From Diphasiastrum complanatum (taxonomy: Eukaryota > Streptophyta > Lycopodiopsida > Lycopodiales > Lycopodiaceae): 64,000 bases of DNA. Each line of letters starts with the position of its first letter. Position 1 is the first letter of the stretch. The stretch is taken from NCBI GenBank assembly GCA_029204225.1, contig CM055110.1, positions 46,090,267-46,154,266 on the forward strand. Direction: 5' to 3'. This document shows positions 55,431 to 64,000 of the stretch, piece by piece. The position numbers and the translations under genes were made by a program. A model generated the notes under the pieces. That model had not been told where the DNA came from. It did no database searches and saw only the letters and a list, made by a program, of their open reading frames with translations.

Positions 55431-56182
55431 AATCTAGTGCAATATGCAGATCACATCACGCAATCACCATAGTCACTCCTCACAAGTTCTCATAGATGGC
55501 AGCAAAAGTTAAGTCTATTATGAAGAAACACTCTACATATAGAATCAGATCACAACCTGATTTCTAACTCTCTCCCTTATGCTCAAATGTGATAGGGATA
55601 AAAAGAAATATAATGCAGCAGTTTCTGGAATGTCCAAAAGATGTTATGCATATCACAACTACCATGTACTTGGCTCACACTCAATCACACCAACAAACCA
55701 CCAGGTTTGACTCACAAAGTATCATACAGAGAGTCTACCATACTCTCGACCAACTGACTCGTCCACATTCAACTTGAACACAAGTGGACCACATGAGTGA
55801 CATGGCCCAAACTGAGAAAATCTCATTGCCACCATGAGACTTACATCCTCCATCTAGCTAGGTTGACATCTTATCAGGCACTTACAAGCACAAACCTATA
55901 AAGCTAACATAAATGAGTGATTGAGGCTCAACCTGAGAAAATCTTACTACCACCATAAGACTGTACCCTCACCAGATAGACAGCTAGTAGACATAATGAC
56001 AATTCAATGAGCATAAAATGACTACTTTGTTTCAAACGTAGCAAATGCACAACCACATACAACTCTGACTAAGACCTAGACCCTCGTGACAAGGTAACAT
56101 GCAAGCCCACACACACTCATGCAAACCAACACGAATGATAAAGCGTCAAATACATGACCAAGGCTTGCCCATAAGTGGTATC
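55431..56182. repeat. Gene-free stretch with a diverged direct repeat
   Basis: ctgagaaaatctcattgccaccatgagac near 55811 and ctgagaaaatcttactaccaccataagac near 55931 are two copies about 120 bases apart. No gene recognised. Confidence 0.45.
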
Positions 56183-56274
56183 CTGTCGTACCAACACCTG
56201 TGCCACCTATAGATCTGCTGCTACACCACTGTCGTACCAACACCTGTGCCACTTGTAGATCTGCTGCTACACCA
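56183..56274. repeat. 46-bp tandem duplication
   Basis: ctgtcgtaccaacacctgtg...ctacacca occurs at 56183-56228 and 56229-56274 with two differences. Confidence 0.9.
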
Positions 56275-57640
56275 TCGGTCATCAAATCAAGTCTCCAACC
56301 ATGGCCTGCACATGTAACAAGATGCCCTCACGTCCAAGCATATCCAACCATCCAATAAGTCCTGAAAGCTGATACCCATCCATTCTCCATGCTCCAAGCA
56401 CAAGAGTCTACCAAGGACTCAACGAATGAATGTACGCAAAACTCACCATAGGCTATACCTGAGTAACTCGTCCATCTCCCAGAGATACTGATGATGATCT
56501 ACCTATCCTACATCCCATGTAGGTTCAACTTTCCATGCTTGACATTGCCAAATCTAATCTGACCAGTATATAGGCCTCCCACCAAGGAGCCTATCCCACC
56601 ACAACATGTGACACCGACTTGGAGACAACTGTGCATATAACCATGCAGCTCACTTGATCACTTGCCAAAGTATCAGTTTTCACTCTCTGAGCAATCATCT
56701 CCATCCCTATTGGCTCACAACCATGGGCATGCTGGATTCATATCACCCCGTAATGCACTCCATGCCCTCAGGATATGTACCATCCTAGGTACACTCCATG
56801 CCACCTACCTCCAAGTAGGCTTGACCCGTTCCTAGGTCACCACATGATGCACCAACTGAAAATCATCATCCATACATCAAATGACATATCATACCTGCGC
56901 AACTGTAGCATCTCCCTGAGTGCCACCCCAATGGACTCATCATCCACATCCTATGCTCACCTGATGTCTCCGATTCTCACCATCCTACTAAACAAGCCAA
57001 ACTCCAAAGCATCACCTGCTCCCAGCTGGCTCCTTGAATTTGCTCGCTCTCCCTGGCTATGTGCCACCCGACATCATGCCAATGCAAGCCTGTCCTTGAG
57101 TCGTTGCTTATGGAATCCCGAGAACACTGCCTCCCTGATCGTACTGAGGTATATGGCTCTGAGTGACTTCCTCTAGGCTTATCCCATGATCTCACCACCT
57201 GAGAATCTGCACCGTAATTCCAACACTTGTGCCAAGCCTAGACTCCTACAAATACAACTAATTGCATGAAAGCTATATATAGATTATCCACGTCCATGAT
57301 GGTAGATGTCTCCCCATCGATGCCAATGTCCAAAACTGACCCCTTGCTGTAATGCCAACCTGTACTCCCAAATAGCACACCATGAAGTCCTTGCCATCAG
57401 TGTCCCCTCCAGTAGATCACTAGCAAAATACTCACCATAGTGTTTGCCCTCTAGTCATACCCTATGCGATCTCCATCAGCTCTCCAACCTAGAGCTGGCT
57501 CCCAAAGCTTCATTCTTTGCCCATTTGTATTTGCAACTTCCTGATTCCATCATGAATCCCACCTGTAAGTCATGTCCAATGACTCAAGTCCATCAAAAAA
57601 TAGTTGCCCCTTGATGATCATCCCATGTCATCCTACAGTC
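56275..57640. other. Gene-free, C-rich stretch
   Basis: Frames of about 130 codons exist, but they have low-complexity Cys/His/Pro/Ser composition and no recognisable motif. Possibly old satellite-like or retrotransposon sequence. Confidence 0.4.
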
Positions 57641-57674
57641 CATCCCTATCAGTTATTCCAATGCCATCACCGAT

Positions 57675-57830
57675 CTTGAAGATCTGAGCATCTACCTTGC
57701 TTGCATTGGAGATTACATCAAACAAAGTGAGCTAGTCCAAGTCATACTCAATGGCTTGAAAGATGAATATGAGAATCTTGTCCAATCCTATGCTATCAAG
57801 GAGGAGCTACCAACCTTGGATCCACTTTCT
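57675..57830 (+). pseudogene. Copia gag scrap, plus strand
   Basis: YLACIGDYIKQSELVQVIL followed by NGLKDEYENLVQSYAIKEEL is a clear piece of Copia gag (UBN2-like). Nothing else of the element follows. Confidence 0.75.
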
Positions 57831-58206
57831 TGCCCAATGGCTTTCAACTGGCACCACCTCGCACTTTCATCACCGGTGACTGCCAATATGTGTGTACCTC
57901 CAAACTAGCCTATATTTCCCTCGAAAAGAGAAATTTTCAAGCTATAAATGCATGTGTCAATGCAGCTATCACCTGACTCGACAATACCATTGCCGATCAT
58001 GCCTGTGAGAGCGTTCTCCCAAAATGTCACCTGACGTTGGTCGGTTCTAACCCCAAGAGTTGAACATGATCACGATAATTTTTCACCCGTAACTGGCATA
58101 CCATGCCTACCTCTCACCTGTGATTGCTTGTCTTTTCAAAGCAGGTTTCACTGCCAAAACTTGCCCTTACGGTACCCAAATAGCAAATGTATTTCTCTCA
58201 ATAGTC

Positions 58207-58679
58207 ATGTCTACTAGCAATAGCGAAGCATCAAGGAGGAGGCCAAGATCCTCTTCCGATGGAAGAGGACAAGCCTCGAGATCAGATTCTAAATTTATAC
58301 TATGCTATCTCCCGAGGAAAGGCAAAGGATGAAAGCCCTTTGTCTTTTCGAAGGAGAATCTGATCAACAAGATCGTGGATTCGTTTCGACAGAGATGTTG
58401 TCAGAAGAATCCACGAATGTTTTCTATGACCTTGATGAGGACGGTTCCATCATGATGGACATTAGGGATAATGTTGTCATCAATAGATTGCATGACCTTA
58501 CTCTTAAAAACTTTGGTCATGATTTGTTTAACCCTTGGGAGCAACAAAACCATGGGGACAAAGACAAGATACTTGATATATTGTATCATGAGTTTTCACA
58601 ACCGAATCAATTTAATGACAAATGGGCAAAGGCGAGTATGTGTATGCATATTTGTCATAAGCTCCAATCATTTATGTAG
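58207..58679 (+). CDS. Hypothetical frameshifted reading frame, possibly 5' part of the unknown gene downstream
   Basis: A Met at 58207 opens MSTSNSEASRRRPRSSSDGR, a Ser/Arg-rich start. Around 58300 the open frame changes, and LSPEERQRMKALCLFEGESD runs on to WAKASMCMHICHKLQSF and TAG at 58677. The composition (acidic middle, His/Cys near the end) is protein-like, but I recognise no family. Immediately downstream a minus-strand Copia LTR starts at 58685. The next coding-like sequence in the same orientation is at 61.4 kb, so these may be parts of one gene split by the retrotransposon. That link is inference. Confidence 0.35.
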
Positions 58680-58684
58680 TAAAT

Positions 58685-59502
58685 GTCCTAAAACGTGGGG
58701 ATCACTGACAACAGTAGCTCAAAGCTTTGAGCGTAGGCATGTAGGAACGAAAACACAACAATTAGCAGTAGAAATATTCAAGAAAAATGATTCATACAAG
58801 TTCAAATAAACAATACAGTAGTGAGACAAAAATTGTACTTTGATTAATATCAACAGTGAGTACAATGGCTTGAAGTAATAACTTCAGCTTGCTGAGCATG
58901 ATAATGCTGGCTACAGATAAGTCTGATTGAAAAAAAACACTTACATTGCTTGATTCAGCTAGTAGTATATATTTACAAGTGTCTTCAAAAAAATACCTTC
59001 CAAGCATTGAATGCTATGTGTGCCAGTCTTTGTATATGTACAAAGTTGGTAACCACCCTTGGGATATTTAGCGGTCTAGCTGTTTTTAAGGTTGATGATA
59101 AGTTGGCGACGTTGGTCTACCATTGTTGGAAAAAACTCAAAAAATCCAAAGGTGCCCTTAGATTGAAGGTATGTAAATCGCGAAGGTGTCTCTAGAGCAA
59201 AGGCAGGAAAAATGAAAAAGGCGAAGGTGGTCCTGAAATGTATTCCAAGGCATTCTGGCCATTGTGTTGTATTTTTCGCGAAGGTGCGAAAAAGACAAAA
59301 TAGGCGAAGGTAGTCCTGAAATGGATTCCAAGGCATATTGGCCACTATGTCACATTTTTCACGAAGGTGTCTTAAAAACATTTAATTCACAAAAAATCTC
59401 AAAGGAAAAAAATGTGAAAGTCCAAAACATGTAGTCGGCCTTTGATTTTCAGGATGCTCATTACTTGAACAATTTGTTTAAGGCTGAGCATAAGAAATCT
59501 AA
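58685..59502 (-). repeat. LTR of a minus-strand Copia element
   Basis: On the minus strand it runs TGTTAGATTTC...TTTTAGGACA, following a purine-rich tract (attaatggggag) and the Copia RNase H end. It contains two 83-base tandem units (59220-59302 and 59303-59385) beginning ggcgaaggt. Confidence 0.65.
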
Positions 59503-59519
59503 CACTCCCCATTAATGTG

Positions 59520-60470
59520 GATCTTAAAAACCCTTGATCTTCAGATCTAACATATCATTAAATCTGGGATGTTGCTCCTTTGATAGTGCCTTTTTTAAGT
59601 AATCTGTTGCCATGTAGTTTGTTCTGTAGAAAATCAATGCTACTTCCTTGCTATGCACTTTCTCTCTAAGGTAATGATACCTAATTTCGGTATGTTTGCT
59701 TCAAGAGTGAAATCTCGGATTGAGAGATAATGCTATTGTGTTTTGATTGTCACAATAGATTGTTGTAGGAAGTGCTTGTGCAAGGTTGATGTCTGCAAGC
59801 AGTTGCCTCAGCCAGATCACCTCTTTGGTTGCATTTCTGGTAACTGTGTATTCAGATTCCATTGATGATAATGCAACTGAGGTCTGCTTCTGGCTATTCC
59901 ATGAGACTGGGCCTTGGTTGTATAAAAATACAAATCTAGAAGTTGATTTTCTGGTGTCGAGATCTTCTGTCCAATCTGCATCTGTGTAGGCTTCAAAAAT
60001 GTTGGCAGTGTGGCTGCCTCCGTAGCAGGTGCTGAGAGTTTTTGTTGCTTGGATGTACTTCATGACCTTTGTTAGTGCTTTCCAATGAGTTAAGCTTAGA
60101 TTTGACAGGAACTGTCTAAGTGTACTGATCGAATATGCAAGGTCTGGTCACGTCAGATCATTGCATACATTAGTGAGCCGATGATAGATTGAAACGGGTA
60201 GCGCTTCATCTCTTCCTTTTTTGCCTCAGTTTGAGGAGACTGTTCCTTTGATAACTTTAGTCCAGGGTCGACTGGAAAGTGACTTGGTTTGCAATTGGCC
60301 ATTTCATACTTTTCCAGCACGTTATTGAGATATCATTGCTAGCTGATAGAAATTAGTCTGTTGGGTTGATCTCGTTGGATTTGGATTTCGAGACAATAGT
60401 GGGCTGGACCCATGTCAGTCATCTTGTATTCATGGGCTAGCATGCATTTTGTATCCTTCATCAGATTCAG
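59520..60470 (-). pseudogene. Copia reverse transcriptase C-terminus and RNase H, minus strand
   Basis: Read downward from 60470: NNLNLMKDTKCMLAHEYKMT and DMGPAHYCLEIQIQRD (reverse transcriptase end), a decayed middle, EAYTDADWTEDLDTRKSTSR (RNase H), SWNSQKQTSVALSSMESEY, TIYCDNQNTIALS, and a stop after NPRFHS with tail text behind it. The N-terminal half of reverse transcriptase and everything before it is missing. Confidence 0.88.
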
Positions 60471-61400
60471 ATTGTTACTGAATAGACACAAAGCAAAAAT
60501 GTTCGTGAACATCACGAAAAGACACGAAGTGAAAATATTCGCAAACATCCTAACGAAGAGACACGAACTCAAAAAATTTGCGAAAGAAAATTTTTCGTGA
60601 TACAATAGGAGAAAGTCAGACGACGCGAAAGTCAAACGACTCGAAGTGACATGAAAATCTTCACGACACTTTTCAACCTTCACGTTCCAAAGGATCAGGA
60701 AGATCATGCAAGTACCAAAAAGCACAAAAACCCCTGATCTGATATGATGACATTAGCGAAAGAGTGTTAGGACGTGCCTAACTCACCTCTCTTGTAATCT
60801 GTGATTAGGTATAGATTGTTTAGTCTATCTAATCTGGTGTGCTACTGTGAATGTATAAGATACACACAGTAGGATATAGAAATACACAAAATACAGACTA
60901 TAGAATAGAAGTCCGCCTGCGAGTGAGACAAGTTTTGTAAGTAGGATCCACAGAGATCCAAGAAGTCTGCTAGTAAACGAGACATTACTTGTGGGAGAGC
61001 ACTGCTTCTCTCATGCCAACACGCTATGCGGGTCTGTCATACAACGCTCAGAATCAAGAGGATCAATAGATGATACTGTAGCTATTATCACTCTTATCTT
61101 AGTTTGATTTTGAATGAATCATTGTTCGCCATCGCTTGTGTATCTCATTCACTTCATTTGCGATTAAATTGATTTCGCTTCAGCAATGTCAATATCCATT
61201 AGAAAATATGGGCTCAAAATGGGCCCTTTAAGAAATTTCACTTTAGAGAGAGGTTACGTAGAGAGAGAATGAAAACCGGTAACTTTTGGTCGCCATTTTC
61301 TGAGTTTTCGACCTTGCCCGACGTTTAACTAGTATGGTTAACTTCAGACAATAGTTAGTTAAGCATGAGATGTAATAACTTCTCTTCATGCTCATTCCAA
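60471..61400. other. Non-coding, LTR-like sequence
   Basis: 60480-60720 repeats the word cacgaa with gaaaatattcgc, in the style of the ttcg-rich Copia LTRs nearby. TGTTAGGACG near 60762 could be an LTR start, and 60980-61035 resembles 2395-2470. No gene. Confidence 0.35.
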
Positions 61401-61429
61401 AATTCAGGACTAGAGCTTTAAGACTGAAA

Positions 61430-62243
61430 ATCTTGGTGTGCTCAATGCAAAAACTGAAGCGGGAGAGGTAGAACTTTTGAAATCACTGTATGCTTATAGT
61501 GAAATATGAGGCAAGACGATTTTTCAATGTGACATAAACATTACAAAAGTAAGGAATGCTAGATCTATTCATATTGATTTACTGTAGTTTGATTCATTTA
61601 CATGATTGTAGCTTTAACAATGGCAATGTTCCATTTGCATGTTGCTCTTCCGATGGAATGCACTCCAATTATTAAGAAAAATGTGAAAGTTGTAGAGAAT
61701 GCTATTGCAATAGTTAGAGAATTGAGAATGAATAATCATATGAATATAGATTTGTGGGTGGATGGATCAATTTATCCTAATGATCCAGCTACCAATTTGT
61801 GTCCAGATTCTAAGTCCATAACTCATCTTCTCAGATATGTATGTGAAGGAAATAGCGGATTACTTGGATATTGTCAAAGCTTGCATGATATTGGAATGCA
61901 TAACATATCTTGTCTTAATCAACCATTACATTTTGCTAATCAACAATTTGCAAAGTGCAGATCAACAATTGCTCTATTATGTGCAACACACTAGTGCTGA
62001 AAACAATGCACTCAAGAATGCTATGTTAGAGTTGAATGCTACTGTCACTACTCTTCGAGGATCAAATCAAGAAATGGTAGAATCCATGGAAAAGTTGCGA
62101 TCTGAGAGTTTAAAATCTACTATTGATATAAAAATTATCAATAAGGCAATGATGAAGAGGAAAATAAAGAGAGTACCTATGAAGAATATTGATGACTTAT
62201 CTACACATAGCAGCAATCAAAAAAAAAGAATTCGAGCATTCAA
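61430..62243 (+). CDS. Unknown protein, coding-like segment A (broken)
   Basis: Coding-like text starts around 61430 (ENLGVLNAKTEAGEVELLKS, then a TGA). It continues at 61602 as MFHLHVALPMECTPIIKKNV and LWVDGSIYPNDPATN, and changes frame at about 61837 into IADYLDIVKACMILE and the coiled-coil-like AENNALKNAMLELNATVTTL. The Lys/Arg-rich end KKRIRAF is followed by a donor CAA|gtatgt at 62244. Splicing to 62362 keeps the frame. I do not recognise the family. Confidence 0.4.
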
Positions 62244-62361
62244 GTATGTTGTCGTATAAACTGTTTATTTGATTTGTATATGTCATTTAAGTTTGATTTG
62301 CACTTGATAACATGGATTTTTATTTATTAAACATAATTTGAGTTTCATATGTTTGTTGCAG

Positions 62362-62942
62362 ATCATGTTTGGTGACAAAGAACTATTTAACAGATCGTTC
62401 ATGCATTGGATCATCTTTAAGTCATGTTTCACCAAGAAAGTCAGCAAAGAAAATGATAAAAAATGTTCGGTTTGAAAAAATGAAAAATGAAATTGTAGAG
62501 ACTGTTTTGATTAAGGTTCAATCATACTTGGATGCGAACGTGATACAAGGTGCATGTGATGTATCTGGAATTAGCAAAAATGTTTATTCTACTTTTTTTA
62601 GAATAGTTAAAGAAGCTTTTTCCCAAGTAATGGTGAAGAAATTTCATCTTCCGCGTCCATATCGGATAAGATTAGCTAGAAATGTTTATAATGACAAAAT
62701 GTTCAAAGTAGTTGGCCAACCACTTCATATAACTGAATTATACAAATAAGAATATGGTGAGCTCAATTACAACGATTGCAATAATATTTTCCTTGATATT
62801 GAAAATGTTCTAAAATACATTATTCGATTCTATGAACTAGACGAACATCAAGTAAATGACAAGATCATTATTGTAATAAAATTGGATAAATATGAAATCA
62901 TCAAGGGTCAGAAGTTGGAACGAGTGAGTGTCACTTTGATGG
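62362..62942 (+). CDS. Unknown protein, coding-like segment B
   Basis: Exon-like segment after gtttgttgcag. It reads SCLVTKNYLTDRSCIG, later EIVETVLIKVQSYLDANVIQ, SGISKNVYSTFFRIVKEAFS, and RPYRIRLARNVYN. A single TAA at 62747 interrupts an otherwise open frame that continues IENVLKYIIRFYELDEHQVN and KLDKYEIIKGQKLERVSVTL. Sequence then breaks into a minus-strand Copia scrap. The mixture of Lys/Arg-rich and acidic patches resembles transposase-like proteins, but I cannot assign a family. Confidence 0.45.
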
Positions 62943-63335
62943 AAAACTCCTGACCATACCTTTCTGGTTTTCGTTGTCTATTAGATCTTCTCACATGTGG
63001 TTTCGAATTCGATTCTGCAGGTTTCAAGTTCGAGTCTGATTCGAGCTTTTCTGCTGGAATTCGAGCTGGTGATTCGAGTCTATCAGGCACTTGATCTTGA
63101 CCTCCCTCTGAATCTGGTAGCTCTCTTTCATCTTCTATTTGTTTTTCTTCTGTTTTTGTTGGTAGCTCATAATAATTTTTGAGAATTTCATAGCCGACTA
63201 GATCACTGTCTGCTATGTATTTCATCTCATCAAATTTAACATCTCGAACAACTTTTTATTTTGCCAGTTTCGGGTACATAAACACGATAATATTTCGTTT
63301 AGAATATCTATATTAACAATTCATACCTTGCCAGT
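62943..63335 (-). pseudogene. Copia integrase end and hinge scrap, minus strand, inside the unknown gene
   Basis: Minus-strand text: RVYVPETGKIK near 63280, VRDVKFDEMKYI near 63215, then an acidic Glu/Pro/Ser-rich hinge ending HVRRSNRQRKPERYGQEFS near 62955. This is the Copia integrase C-terminal region plus hinge. Segments of the unknown protein flank it on the opposite strand. Confidence 0.8.
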
Positions 63336-64000
63336 TTGTATTGATATGTCATGCATTACTTGTTTCTCTACAAGTCTTGAAAGAAGACCATAAAATACTT
63401 TCATGGATATTTTCAAGAACAAATTATTGCGAGATTATAAGGAGACATTTGGAGGGTGAGAAATTTACAGTCGAAGACCATGGAAGTTTTCAAATTCAAT
63501 GGCACCTTGCAAGGGATTTGAAAACATTAAAATGTATGTATAATGTCTCTCGTGGGGCTACATCAAAGCATTAATGTCTTTATTGCATGAAGGATTGCTA
63601 CAATATGAATTTGGGACGATCAACAAACACTAGCCCAACACGAGAAGTTGATGATCCAAATATGAAAAGTGTTCTGCCAATTCCATTAAATCATGTTCAC
63701 ATATGCACATTGCATGCTGAGGTTCGTATTATTGAAAAACTTATTTACCTGCATATTCTACTAGCATGGAATCATAAACCGGAGTCTGTGGCTAAAGCAG
63801 CAATTAGGAGGTTGGAAATAGTTCTGTCAAATGCTACATAAAAGGAATGCCACGATTGAAAAAAATGACAAACTCTCCGGTAAAAAAGGAAATGCTCCTA
63901 ATAAGCCATCAATTGGAGGTGCTAAAGCAAGAAGATTCTTATCCAATCACACATGCAAAGAATCAAGTGTCAGATACGAAATTTGGAGAGAAATTTAGGC
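63336..64000 (+). CDS. Unknown protein, coding-like segment C, runs off the window
   Basis: From about 63341: LLVSLQVLKEDHKILSWIFS, then EGEKFTVEDHGSFQIQWHLA, RDLKTLKCMYNVSRGATSKH, a TAA, and CLYCMKDCYN (CxxC). Next come LPIPLNHVHICTLHAEVRII and EKLIYLHILLAWN. A frame change near 63838 restores an open frame NDKLSGKKGNAPNKPSIGG to 63998. The order Asp-Leu-Lys, Gly-Ala, CxxC, His-x-Cys-x-x-His is reminiscent of zinc-containing transposase cores, but no superfamily is recognised with certainty. Confidence 0.5.

Noticed and set aside
56775-57176. A 133-codon frame with regular Ser/His/Pro content
   Set aside because: C-rich composition keeps frames open by chance; no motif, and the minus strand is also open over part of it.

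Overview
The window looks like nuclear DNA of a land plant with a large, repeat-rich genome. The evidence is one conserved plant-type cornichon gene with very long introns, dense Copia and Gypsy LTR retrotransposons with initiator-Met-tRNA primer sites, plant-type LINE sequence, a hAT-like remnant and long CT microsatellites. A fern or other non-flowering plant is my guess from overall style; nothing in the sequence proves it.

Layout. 1-10.4 kb: decayed Copia-derived sequence (a diverged tandem duplication at 68-1423; a primer-site triplication near 2.8 kb; a degenerate Copia element with its 5' LTR end at 3899 and gag-protease-integrase remnants to 6465), then a gene-free stretch with a foldback element and diverged direct repeats. 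10.46-25.41 kb (perhaps to 43.03 kb): a cornichon cargo-receptor gene on the + strand, with four well-supported exons giving 154 residues. Its introns hold a 26S rRNA fragment, two LINE sequences (one carrying a tRNA-like cloverleaf), a Gypsy fragment, an LTR and foldback elements. A consensus splice donor inside exon 4 is phase-compatible with an open exon at 42888-43027, so an alternative transcript may cross 17.5 kb of retrotransposons.

25.86-41.4 kb: a minus-strand chromodomain-type Gypsy element interrupted by a Copia fragment; a + strand Copia element (31347-38658) with matching TTACT target-site duplications, an internal deletion that removes integrase, and a 2.9-kb Athila/Tat-like insertion splitting its 3' LTR; then another Gypsy RT-RNase H remnant with an LTR-like end.

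45.4-54.1 kb: a Copia scrap, a broken minus-strand hAT-like transposase, and a Copia element with both LTRs but many nonsense codons. 54.1-60.5 kb: Copia gag scraps in both orientations, short tandem repeats, a hypothetical reading frame and a minus-strand Copia 3' end with its LTR. 61.4-64.0 kb: pieces of an unrecognised protein with at least one good intron, CxxC and His/Cys motifs, interrupted by a Copia scrap and running off the window. It may be a transposase-like gene of a kind I cannot name.

Only the cornichon gene looks like a functioning host gene. Everything else recognisable is mobile-element sequence at various stages of decay. Boundaries given without a diagnostic terminus are approximate.
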